A stretch of DNA of 6,274 nucleotides from an uncultured Ruminococcus sp. (GTDB taxonomy: Bacteria > Bacillota > Clostridia > Oscillospirales > Ruminococcaceae), in assembly GCA_947175975.1 (NCBI GenBank), contig CAMWOX010000099.1, positions 1 to 6,274 of the forward strand, given 5' to 3'. How positions within the stretch are numbered: position 1 is the stretch's first letter; every line of letters begins with the position of its first letter. Below the pieces are notes generated by a model. It ran no database searches, had not been told where the DNA came from, and was given only the letters and a program-made list of their open reading frames with translations. Below, in pieces: positions 1-6,188 of the stretch. Made by a program: the position numbers and the translations under genes.

Positions 1-302
1 CACTCACGGAAGACGAAGCAAAAGAATATTTTGCGCAGATGAACAAATCCGGAGAGCTGTCCGATGATGAGCTTGACAGCGTTGCAGGCGGCGGCTGTGG
101 TGAAGTGAATTTCCCAAAAAGAGAATTTCGCATAGTCGGCAAGTATGATACATGTGAAAATTTCGTATGCGCTCGTTGCGGCGGAAAAGGAGAAAACGGG
201 ATGCATGGGTGCTTTGGCTCCCCAAATCTGTACATGGACTATTGCCCGTATTGTGGTCACAGCATATCAGACGGTGGTGGTGTTTACAGATGTACGCTTT
301 GA
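1..302 (+). CDS. Nif11-leader Cys-rich RiPP precursor peptide 1 (5' truncated)
   Basis: This is the C-terminal part of a precursor peptide; the first full codon begins at base 3 and the stop is TGA at 300-302. The visible leader starts LTEDEAKEYFAQ, matching precursor 2 from its residue 33, so about 32 N-terminal residues lie off the window. The in-frame ATG at 39 is an internal Met of the leader, not the start. The leader ends SGELSDDELDSVAGG, a Nif11-type double-glycine site, leaving a predicted core of 69 residues from base 93. Core cysteines lie at core positions 2, 21, 26, 29, 40, 51, 54 and 67 (C-x4-C-x2-C, C, C-x2-C, C). The third to fifth Cys region reads CARCGGKG, a DnaJ-like CxxCxGxG knuckle. 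The C-terminus VYRCTL resembles VYQCNF of precursor 3. Modification by the radical SAM enzyme encoded at 1375-2787 is inferred from context. Confidence 0.9.
   Translation, partial: LTEDEAKEYFAQMNKSGELSDDELDSVAGGGCGEVNFPKREFRIVGKYDTCENFVCARCGGKGENGMHGCFGSPNLYMDYCPYCGHSISDGGGVYRCTL
48..101 (+). repeat. Conserved leader-end repeat, copy 1
   Basis: This 54-base block encodes the leader end plus the first core residues (SGELSDDELDSVAGG then GCG). It matches copy 2 at 50 of 54 positions and copy 3 at 49 of 54, counted by eye. It is the most conserved DNA in the three precursor genes and marks the probable enzyme-recognition and cleavage region. Confidence 0.9.
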
Positions 303-394
303 TGAGGAGCTTATCGCCAAAGATGTATTGCAGAATCATTCTCAGTCCGACTTCAATCTGAACTCGTCAGGATGATCGCTCTGAAAGACTTGAC

Positions 395-441
395 GATACG
401 GGTGAAACCAGGATCTTGAATTTTTCAGGTTCGCCCGTATC
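395..441 (+). promoter_or_regulatory. Stem-loop upstream of precursor 2
   Basis: The arms GATACGGGTGAA(A)CC at 395-409 and GGTTCGCCCGTATC at 428-441 pair over 14 base pairs, including one G-U wobble and a bulged A at 407. They enclose an 18-base loop. The bases after it (AGACAGCATAAAAAATAAAT) contain no U-tract, so it is not a standard intrinsic terminator on this strand, and the opposite side also lacks one. It may stabilise the mRNA, act as a processing site, or partially attenuate transcription between precursor genes. The structure follows directly from the sequence; the role is inference. Confidence 0.6.
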
Positions 442-469
442 AGACAGCATAAAAAATAAATATTTTTAC

Positions 470-475
470 AGGAGG
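470..475 (+). promoter_or_regulatory. Ribosome binding site of precursor 2
   Basis: A perfect AGGAGG lies five bases before the ATG at 481. It follows an A/T-rich, probably unstructured stretch, which suggests strong translation initiation and fixes the precursor 2 start. Confidence 0.85.
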
Positions 476-480
476 TAGCT

Positions 481-927
481 ATGAAAAACAAATTCACACC
501 GGAACTGATCAAAAAAGCAAGACAAGCAAAATCCGCCGGGGAGCTTCTGGCTCTTGCAAAAGAGAACGACATTGCACTCACGGAGGACGAAGCAAGGGAT
601 TATTTTGCACAGCTCCATGAGCAGTGTAACCAATCCGGAGAGCTGTCGGATGATGAGCTTGACAGCGTTGCAGGCGGTAGCTGTGGAGGTGGTCAGAATA
701 TCGACCCTTCACGTGCCAGACTTCCCTCTCATACCTGTGAGTACTTTCATTGCCGTATTTGCAACAATGCAGATTCCAGTAAGGAAAAGCATATATGCCT
801 GCCACAGCCTTTGTATCCGGAATTTTGGGCTTGTTCCATATGTATGAACTGTATGTTCTATTCGGAAGAAAATTCTCCTTTCTTTGGTCATGGGGTATGC
901 AGTAACCTCGCCAGCAAGAAACAATAG
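481..927 (+). CDS. Nif11-leader Cys-rich RiPP precursor peptide 2
   Basis: This 148-residue precursor is complete. Residues 1-66 form the leader: an amphipathic Nif11-like helix region (MKNKFTPELIKKARQAKS, then ALAKENDIALTEDEA) ending SGELSDDELDSVAGG at 52-66. The predicted core is 67-148 (82 residues), the longest of the three. Core cysteines lie at precursor positions 68, 86, 91, 94, 106, 118, 121, 124 and 140. These keep the family framework C-x4-C-x2-C, C, C-x2-C, C, with one additional Cys at 124 that makes a C-x2-C-x2-C run. It differs from its siblings in lacking CGG after the first knuckle, in a polar tail ending NLASKKQ rather than VY-x-C-x-[LF], and in an unusual leader Cys at 49. 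Nif11-type leaders are established recognition elements for RiPP enzymes. The modification and final product are unknown. Confidence 0.93.
   Translation: MKNKFTPELIKKARQAKSAGELLALAKENDIALTEDEARDYFAQLHEQCNQSGELSDDELDSVAGGSCGGGQNIDPSRARLPSHTCEYFHCRICNNADSSKEKHICLPQPLYPEFWACSICMNCMFYSEENSPFFGHGVCSNLASKKQ
634..687 (+). repeat. Conserved leader-end repeat, copy 2
   Basis: This is the precursor 2 copy of the 54-base leader-end block. It encodes the same SGELSDDELDSVAGG and then SCG instead of GCG. It differs from copy 1 at four positions, three of them synonymous. Confidence 0.9.
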
Positions 928-931
928 GGGG
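926..931 (+). promoter_or_regulatory. Ribosome binding site of precursor 3, overlapping the precursor 2 stop
   Basis: AGGGGG begins inside the TAG stop of precursor 2 (925-927) and lies five bases before the ATG at 937. The arrangement suggests that ribosomes finishing precursor 2 can reinitiate on precursor 3, giving coupled expression. Confidence 0.7.
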
Positions 932-936
932 TATTT

Positions 937-1323
937 ATGGAAAACAAATTTACACCGGAGCTGATCGAAAAAGCAAGACAGATGAAATCCATTGCAGAGC
1001 TGATTGCTCTTGCAGAAGAGAACGGCATCACACTCAGCGAGGACGAAGTAAAAGCCTATTTTGCACAGCTCCAAAAATCCGGCGAGCTGTCCGACGACGA
1101 GCTTGACAGCGTTGCAGGCGGTGGCTGTGGCTCTTCTAAAAAGAAATTACCCCTGGTCAACAGTTATGATATCTGCAAAAATTTCAAATGCAATCGTTGT
1201 GGCGGAAGCGGTTTCCCGCAATCAACACATCAGTGTTCTGGTGCCAGAACGGTAATGACGAATTGTTGTGGTTGTTGTAGTTACCACCTCTTCTCAGATA
1301 ATGTTTACCAATGCAATTTTTAA
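937..1323 (+). CDS. Nif11-leader Cys-rich RiPP precursor peptide 3
   Basis: This 128-residue precursor is complete, starting nine bases after the precursor 2 stop. The leader (residues 1-62) begins MENKFTPELIEKARQMKS and ends SGELSDDELDSVAGG; the predicted core is 63-128 (66 residues). Cysteines lie at 64, 80, 85, 88, 100, 110, 111, 113, 114 and 126, the most of the three. The doubled CCGCC at 110-114 occupies the place of the C-x2-C in the siblings. CNRCGGSG at 85-92 is a CxxCxGxG knuckle as in precursor 1, and the end VYQCNF matches the precursor 1 end. Leaders of precursors 2 and 3 are closely similar while the cores diverge, the usual pattern for a shared maturase acting on several products. 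It is probably a substrate of the radical SAM enzyme starting 51 bases downstream. Confidence 0.93.
   Translation: MENKFTPELIEKARQMKSIAELIALAEENGITLSEDEVKAYFAQLQKSGELSDDELDSVAGGGCGSSKKKLPLVNSYDICKNFKCNRCGGSGFPQSTHQCSGARTVMTNCCGCCSYHLFSDNVYQCNF
1078..1131 (+). repeat. Conserved leader-end repeat, copy 3
   Basis: This is the precursor 3 copy of the 54-base block. All five differences from copy 1 are synonymous (for example GAC GAC for GAT GAT). This points to selection on the peptide sequence rather than to a very recent DNA duplication. Confidence 0.9.
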
Positions 1324-1344
1324 CACAACTTTTACTTTGTTGTG
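1324..1344 (+). promoter_or_regulatory. Small stem-loop between precursor 3 and the radical SAM gene
   Basis: CACAAC at 1324-1329 pairs perfectly with GTTGTG at 1339-1344 around a 9-base T-rich loop, directly after the precursor 3 stop. The stem is only six pairs and no U-tract follows. At most it is a weak attenuator or RNA end-stabiliser favouring precursors over enzyme; it could be chance. Confidence 0.3.
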
Positions 1345-1361
1345 CAAACACCCAATCATAC

Positions 1362-1368
1362 AGGGAGG
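1362..1368 (+). promoter_or_regulatory. Ribosome binding site that sets the radical SAM start
   Basis: AGGGAGG lies six bases before the ATG at 1375. It favours this start over the in-frame GTG at 1342, which has no comparable site and would add eleven residues overlapping the small stem-loop. Confidence 0.85.
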
Positions 1369-1374
1369 ACGAAA

Positions 1375-2787
1375 ATGAGCCGATATCTGTTAAATCCGAA
1401 TATTGCACTGCGTTCCTGGTGGTTCGTTCCGTATGCGTATTACATGAAGAATGTACGGGATGCAAAGGGATTGAAAAAGGGAGAATTTGAGTTCCTTTTA
1501 CAATGCGACGGAACAACGGAGCTTGCAGATTCTCCGCTTGCGGAAAAATTTTTGCATCTGGGGTTTATCGCTCCTGCCAGGGACGGCGATGCACTGTCCG
1601 ACTGGCAGAAGCACCTTGATTGCAACAATCGTTACTTTCCGGCTATGGAATATGCAATCACCGGAAAATGTAATTATAACTGTCTGCATTGTTTCAATGC
1701 CGCCGACAATGCACCGGACATGAGTGAATGGACGCTTGACGAAGCAAAGACAATGCTGAAACAGGCAAGAAAATGCGGTCTGAATGCGATAACTCTCACA
1801 GGCGGAGAGCCGATGTTACATAAGAATTTTTTTGAGATCATCGAAGAAATTTACAAGCTCGGCATGTATGTCGGTGAAATTAATACTAATGGGCATTTTA
1901 TCAACCAAGCCGCATTGGACAGACTGAAAAAACTGGGCTGTTATCCCATTATCAAAATATCGTTTGACGGGATCGGTCATCATGATTGGCTTCGAAACCG
2001 GAAGGGTGCAGAGGAAAATGCGCTTGCGGCACTCCGACTGTGCAAAGAGAACAGTTTTGAAGTCTGGGCGCAAACGAATGTCCATAGACAAAATATAGAT
2101 ACGATACTTCCGACTGCAAAAATGCTTGACGAGATGGGAATTGACGAGATGCGCATTATCCGAACATCAGAAAGTCCTCGCTGGAAAGAAAATGCAGGCG
2201 ATTCTTGTTTGAGTGTGGATAAATATTATAATAAGATGTATGAATTTGCTGTTGAATATAGTAAAGAACCGCACAGAATGGATGTTGACATCTGGCAATT
2301 TCTGACGATTTTCCCAGGTAGTAAGGCATTCCGGGTTCGTCCTGTGGAGTGTGCCGAGGGGGAATATCGTGACAGTCTGCCAGTATGCCGTGGAAACCGG
2401 GGAAAAATCGCCGTTGCCGCAAACGGCAATGTATACCCTTGTCTGCAACTCTCGGGATTATATGATAAGAAAAAAGATTTTCTCGGCAATATAAAAACCA
2501 CCGATCTTCAGACATTGCTTCAGGGCGGAAAATATCTGGATGAAGTATGCACGACAGTAAAAACACTTGCTGAGCATAATTCTAAATGTGCCGCCTGCGA
2601 TTATTTCAAATACTGTGTCGGAGGATGCCGGGCACTTGCATACACGCTTACGGATGATAAACTTGGGAGCGATCCTGCAAAATGTGTCTTTTTTCAAAAA
2701 GGTTATTACGAAAAGATCACGGCATTACTGGAAAGTTGGAATAATCTTGCACCTATCAGAAATAAAAGTATATCAGAAAAGGATTGA
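1375..2787 (+). CDS. Radical SAM/SPASM peptide maturase
   Basis: This 470-residue enzyme is predicted to modify the neighbouring Nif11-leader peptides in the cytoplasm using S-adenosylmethionine radicals. Residues 1 to about 85 look like a RiPP recognition element of PqqD-like type (LKKGEFEFLLQCDG at 33-46), suited to binding the leader. The radical SAM motif C99-x3-C103-x2-C106 (CNYNCLHC) holds the catalytic 4Fe-4S cluster, and TGGEP at 142-146 is the SAM-binding motif. The C-terminal SPASM domain fits its established pattern exactly: C338-x12-G-x4-C356, then C405-x2-C408-x5-C414-x3-C418 and C437, giving two auxiliary clusters. Radical SAM/SPASM enzymes on Cys-rich substrates commonly make thioether crosslinks (sactipeptides, ranthipeptides). 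That chemistry here is inference; other C-C or C-O bonds or epimerisation remain possible. It probably belongs among the described Nif11 or Cys-rich peptide maturase families, but the subfamily cannot be fixed by eye. ATG 1375 was chosen for its ribosome binding site. Confidence 0.95.
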   Translation: MSRYLLNPNIALRSWWFVPYAYYMKNVRDAKGLKKGEFEFLLQCDGTTELADSPLAEKFLHLGFIAPARDGDALSDWQKHLDCNNRYFPAMEYAITGKCNYNCLHCFNAADNAPDMSEWTLDEAKTMLKQARKCGLNAITLTGGEPMLHKNFFEIIEEIYKLGMYVGEINTNGHFINQAALDRLKKLGCYPIIKISFDGIGHHDWLRNRKGAEENALAALRLCKENSFEVWAQTNVHRQNIDTILPTAKMLDEMGIDEMRIIRTSESPRWKENAGDSCLSVDKYYNKMYEFAVEYSKEPHRMDVDIWQFLTIFPGSKAFRVRPVECAEGEYRDSLPVCRGNRGKIAVAANGNVYPCLQLSGLYDKKKDFLGNIKTTDLQTLLQGGKYLDEVCTTVKTLAEHNSKCAACDYFKYCVGGCRALAYTLTDDKLGSDPAKCVFFQKGYYEKITALLESWNNLAPIRNKSISEKD

Positions 2788-4527
2788 ATGATTTTGGAGC
2801 TGAAACAAAATGAACAATTCCTCAGAAAAGCATATAATAAAGCCCTCATCCCCTGTATTCTGTCTGTATTGAGCGGCAATATCAACATTCTTGCGGATGG
2901 GGTACTAGTAGGACAACGGCTCGGAACAAATGCACTTGCGGCAATCAATTTCAGTCTGCCCGTCTATCTGGTGTTGTGTATCATGGGTTCTTTTGTCGTG
3001 TCCGGCACAGCAATCTGCGCTTCGGATGCGATTGGAAACAATCATATTGAAAATGCAAAAAAACTCTATCACATGTCGATATTCTGGTGTACGGCAGTTT
3101 CTGTTTTTATCACGATCCTGGGGCTGATTCTTCTGAAACCACTTTCTGTATTTCTGTGTTCGGATGAGAATGTCACCGAATTTGTAGCGGAATATACGGG
3201 AATGACCATTGCCGGAGCACTTCCGAAAATCCTGATTTATATACCGTTCTGGTTTTTGCGGCTTGATGGACGTAACGGACAGATTACATTAATGATGCTG
3301 ATCATGGGTGTCGGAAACATTGTGCTTGATGTCCTGTTTCTGTACGTGCTGGAAATGGGCGTATTTGGTACGGCCTTAGCAAGTGTTCTGTCGACTGCCG
3401 CCGCCTGTGTTTTCGGATTTGTACGGCTGTGTGACAAAAAAAGCAGTTTTCCTTTCGGATTTTGTGTAAAATCTGATGATATAAAATTTGCAGATCTTGC
3501 CAAGGCAGGAAGTCCTTCTGCTATGAATAATCTCTTTCAGACACTGCGTGTATCTGTGATCAATGCACTTCTGCTTTGTTATTGTGGCAGCAGCATGGTA
3601 GCGGCATTCACGGCAGTGAACTGCATTTCCGCATTCGGAGAAAGTGTCACAAGCGGTGTTCCGCAGGCTGCGTCTGCCATGCTCGGAATCTACAACGGCG
3701 AGCATGACAACGAAAGCACACGACTCTTAATGGTGCGGCAGATCAAAAGCGGTATTCTGTACAGTCTGCTGTTTTGCGTAATTATTATTCTGAGTGCTGA
3801 CCTGATTGCAATGGCATACGGCTTGGATCTGTCATTGCGGTTTGCATTGCTATGTCTGTCACTGGGAATGTTCCCGGCATTGATCAATTGTGTCCTGTCA
3901 AGCTATTACAATGTTTCAGGACGGACACTGTGGTCAAATATGATCATTTTTTTGAGAGTGTTCGGAATGTCCTGCATGAGCCTTTTTACATTGCTTTCTT
4001 CCGGACATGATCCGTGGCTGTTTTTGTTTTTCGGAGAAATTCTGACATTGCTTCTCTGGATAATCGCAACAGGGATATTACATAAAAATAGTTCACGTTT
4101 TCTGCTTTTGGATCAGACTCTTGAACGATCGGGAAATGTGATAAATTTCTCAGTCAGCGGAAATGCAGAGAATATCTGTGATGCAAGCGGCAGGATTACT
4201 GATTTTTGCGAAAAAAACGGATTGTCTCCAAAGCAGACAATGCGCATCAGTCTTGCAATGGAAGAAATTATGACGCTGATCGTCGATAAAAACGAGGGCA
4301 AAAACGAGAGTGCAGTCCAGTTCGATCTGCGTGTATATTCATTGCAGGGCGTTATCGGGATACGTATACGCTATGGCGGAAATGACTTCAATCCGCTTGC
4401 TTATGCTGACGATGATGAAGCGTACATGGGGATTCGGCTTATCCAAAATATATGTGAACAGACATTATATCAGCGAACTTTCGGCACGAATACGGTGCAG
4501 ATTTTTGTGGAGGGAGGTATTGCGTGA
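2788..4527 (+). CDS. MATE-family transporter fused to a degenerate HATPase-like domain
   Basis: This 579-residue membrane protein joins two modules. Residues 1 to about 430 are a MATE-type transporter of about twelve membrane segments. MATE hallmarks include the first-helix region NINILADGVLVGQRLGTNAL (about 30-49) and GVFGTALASVLS after the first six helices. MATE proteins exchange H+ or Na+ for organic cations, drugs or lipid-like substrates. Residues about 447-575 resemble an anti-sigma/histidine-kinase-like ATPase domain (HATPase_c_2, RsbW type): LAMEE at 489-493 fits the N-box helix and MGIRLIQNICEQ (547 onward) the glycine-rich region. However, the usual N-box Asn is Leu497 and the usual Asp-x-Gly site reads YGGNDFNP at 529-536, so ATP binding is doubtful. 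Such MATE-ATPase-domain fusions are known in gut Clostridia; the domain may regulate transport or bind a partner. The start ATG immediately follows the radical SAM stop, and AAAAGGA lies four bases ahead. The cargo is unknown. Confidence 0.9.
   Translation: MILELKQNEQFLRKAYNKALIPCILSVLSGNINILADGVLVGQRLGTNALAAINFSLPVYLVLCIMGSFVVSGTAICASDAIGNNHIENAKKLYHMSIFWCTAVSVFITILGLILLKPLSVFLCSDENVTEFVAEYTGMTIAGALPKILIYIPFWFLRLDGRNGQITLMMLIMGVGNIVLDVLFLYVLEMGVFGTALASVLSTAAACVFGFVRLCDKKSSFPFGFCVKSDDIKFADLAKAGSPSAMNNLFQTLRVSVINALLLCYCGSSMVAAFTAVNCISAFGESVTSGVPQAASAMLGIYNGEHDNESTRLLMVRQIKSGILYSLLFCVIIILSADLIAMAYGLDLSLRFALLCLSLGMFPALINCVLSSYYNVSGRTLWSNMIIFLRVFGMSCMSLFTLLSSGHDPWLFLFFGEILTLLLWIIATGILHKNSSRFLLLDQTLERSGNVINFSVSGNAENICDASGRITDFCEKNGLSPKQTMRISLAMEEIMTLIVDKNEGKNESAVQFDLRVYSLQGVIGIRIRYGGNDFNPLAYADDDEAYMGIRLIQNICEQTLYQRTFGTNTVQIFVEGGIA
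4511..4517 (+). promoter_or_regulatory. Ribosome binding site that sets the GH3 GTG start
   Basis: AGGGAGG sits inside the end of the transporter gene, six bases before GTG 4524. This supports the unusual start codon, which overlaps the transporter stop in the string GTGA (4524-4527) and suggests translational coupling. Confidence 0.85.
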
Positions 4528-6188
4528 AAACTGATTATGCGGCATTGGGAAAACAAGCATTGGAACGCTTGCGGTCGACCTGCGAAAGTGCAGACAAGAT
4601 TCAATGTGAGATGCTTTTTGAGTTGCTGTATAAAAATCAAGATGCGGAATTTGGAAGAAAATACGGCTTTTCAGAGATAAAAAGTATTTCAGATTTTCAA
4701 GAAAAAATTCCTCTTTCTGATTATAACGATTATTCCGACTACATTTCCAGGATAATAAACGGCAAGGAAAATATTCTGACTGTCGAAGATCCGGTATATT
4801 TCTGCATCAGCTCTGGAACAACAGGCATGGAAAAATATCTCCCACTTAACAAAACGGATATTACACTGCAATACATATATACATATGGTACAATTTTCGG
4901 AACAGTTCGTGAATATTACAAGGAAATCAGTAAGGAGGAGCTTTTCGGGAAAATATTTCAGATCGGTGAATTTGCAAAAACATATATGACCGATGGCAGA
5001 ATGAATGGTATCCGTTCGGGCTGTGTCTATCAATGGCTGGACAAAGATGGCGGATTTGATGCGTCTGATTACTGTGTTCCGAAGGAAATTCTGTTTCCGG
5101 ATGCACTGGAGGATCTGTTGTATACAAAAGTGCGGTTTGCACTTGCTGAACGTGATCTGACGGCAATCCACGGCGTTTTTGTGAACCGTGTTGCGGGTGT
5201 CATGGAGTATATTCTTCACAATTGGGAATTGCTGTTGAACGACATGGAATACGGTTCAGTAAGTGCTGACATTAGCGAAGAACAAAAAAAATATCTTGCC
5301 GAAAAACTGCTTCCAAATCCCGGACGTGCCAGGGAATTGCGAAGTATTTCATATGAAAATCTGAACAAAGGAATGATCAAAAAAATCTGGAAAAAGATGA
5401 AATATATTCTGACAATAGGTGGGGAATCGTTCTCCTACTATACTGAAAAAATGTTGGAATATGCAGACGGGCTTCCCATTCACCATTATGCCTATGCGGC
5501 TTCGGAGGGCGTTTTCGGTACGGCGGAAAAAATGGATATTTCTGACAGATATATTTTATTTCCGGAGGCAGGATTTTTTGAGTTTTTGCCAATCAACGAT
5601 ACAACTAAAATTCCGCTTTTGCTGTGCGAAATCGAAATTGGTAAAAAATATGAAATGATTTTCACAAATCACTCCGGGCTGTATCGTTATCGGCTTGGAG
5701 ATGTGATAGAGGTAGTCGGTAAATTTAAAAAAGCACCTGTGGTAAAATATTGCTATCGAAAAAATCAAGTGCTGAGCATAGCAGGTGAGAAAACCAATCG
5801 AGAACAGCTTGCGGCGACGATCAAACGCTTTTCGGAGATCACAAAGGCAGATGTTGTTGGTTACTGTATTTGTGAGGATCATTCGGAGCTGTTGCCGAGA
5901 TATTTAGTTTATCTCGAATGTGGAAATCATCCTGCCATTGAAAATGCGGAGGAAATCCTGGAAGAATGTATGAGAAATGCAAATTTTGATTATTATTCCT
6001 GTGAGCGCATGCACGAAATAGCACCGTTGAAGCTTGATTTTTTGCAAGCGGGCAGCTTCCGGAAATATGAACAAAGGCTTGCCGAATCTGGCAGGCTTAT
6101 GGGACAAAGTAAGCTGCTGTATTTCCTTGATACGGAGGAAAAGAAACAATTTTTTGCAGATCAAACGATAAAAGGAGATGAGTTATGA
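4524..6188 (+). CDS. GH3-family acyl-acid amido synthetase-like enzyme
   Basis: This 554-residue protein is full length for the GH3 fold (plant members are about 550-610 residues). GH3 enzymes activate a carboxylic acid with ATP to an acyl-adenylate and then join it to an amine, usually of an amino acid. The adenylation motifs are present in order: the phosphate loop SSGTTG at 96-101, the second motif YAYAASEG at 322-329, and the third motif YRYRLGD at 387-393. The hinge region RKNQVLSIAGEKTN is at 412-425, and the C-terminal lobe ends with GQSK at 527-530, comparable to the GQYK of plant enzymes. No signal peptide or membrane segment is seen, so it should be cytoplasmic. In this operon its acid could be a small acyl compound, or the C-terminus or a side chain of the modified peptide; both are inference. 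It overlaps both neighbours by four bases and 4 bases respectively. Family assignment is firm; substrate is unknown. Confidence 0.92.
   Translation: MKTDYAALGKQALERLRSTCESADKIQCEMLFELLYKNQDAEFGRKYGFSEIKSISDFQEKIPLSDYNDYSDYISRIINGKENILTVEDPVYFCISSGTTGMEKYLPLNKTDITLQYIYTYGTIFGTVREYYKEISKEELFGKIFQIGEFAKTYMTDGRMNGIRSGCVYQWLDKDGGFDASDYCVPKEILFPDALEDLLYTKVRFALAERDLTAIHGVFVNRVAGVMEYILHNWELLLNDMEYGSVSADISEEQKKYLAEKLLPNPGRARELRSISYENLNKGMIKKIWKKMKYILTIGGESFSYYTEKMLEYADGLPIHHYAYAASEGVFGTAEKMDISDRYILFPEAGFFEFLPINDTTKIPLLLCEIEIGKKYEMIFTNHSGLYRYRLGDVIEVVGKFKKAPVVKYCYRKNQVLSIAGEKTNREQLAATIKRFSEITKADVVGYCICEDHSELLPRYLVYLECGNHPAIENAEEILEECMRNANFDYYSCERMHEIAPLKLDFLQAGSFRKYEQRLAESGRLMGQSKLLYFLDTEEKKQFFADQTIKGDEL
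6171..6177 (+). promoter_or_regulatory. Ribosome binding site of the last gene
   Basis: AAAGGAG lies seven bases before the ATG at 6185, inside the end of the GH3 gene. It supports a real gene running off the window. Confidence 0.8.

Larger units (their letters stand above)
303..480 (+). other. Intergenic region between precursors 1 and 2
   Basis: This 178-base gap is the only sizeable untranslated stretch in the window. I see no convincing reading frame in it. It holds a strong stem-loop (395-441), then an AT-rich stretch (about 448-470) and the AGGAGG ribosome binding site of precursor 2. A separate transcript start for precursor 2 could lie here, but no confident -35/-10 pair is seen. TTGACG at 390-395 is a passable -35, but nothing resembling TATAAT follows at 16-18 bases. 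Confidence 0.6.

Noticed and set aside
303..375. DEEL-coding stretch after precursor 1 resembling the DDEL leader motif, as if a decayed leader copy
   Set aside because: Only a short stretch matches, it is preceded by the stop of precursor 1, and no further leader or core similarity follows.
390..420. Possible promoter with TTGACG as -35 upstream of precursor 2
   Set aside because: No TATAAT-like -10 is found 16-18 bases downstream (ATCTTG or GATCTT only), and the site overlaps the base of the stem-loop.
395..441. Intrinsic terminator after precursor 1
   Set aside because: The hairpin is strong but no run of U follows on either strand.
709..1074. Minus-strand reading frame spanning the precursor 2/3 junction
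   Set aside because: It covers two well-supported precursor genes with their own ribosome binding sites and has no motif of its own.
48..1131. The three 54-base repeats as a CRISPR-like or mobile repeat array
   Set aside because: They are in-frame coding repeats of the leader peptide, spaced by whole genes of unequal length.
1342..1374. Upstream GTG start for the radical SAM gene
   Set aside because: The GTG has no ribosome binding site and lies in a stem-loop arm; ATG 1375 has AGGGAGG at ideal spacing.
2156..2566. Minus-strand reading frame of 136 codons opposite the radical SAM gene
   Set aside because: It lies entirely within the SPASM-encoding region on the opposite strand and shows no sensible protein features.
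4689..5219. Minus-strand reading frame of 176 codons opposite the GH3 gene
   Set aside because: It is antisense to a gene with clear family motifs, has no recognisable domain or ribosome binding site, and looks like a codon-bias shadow.
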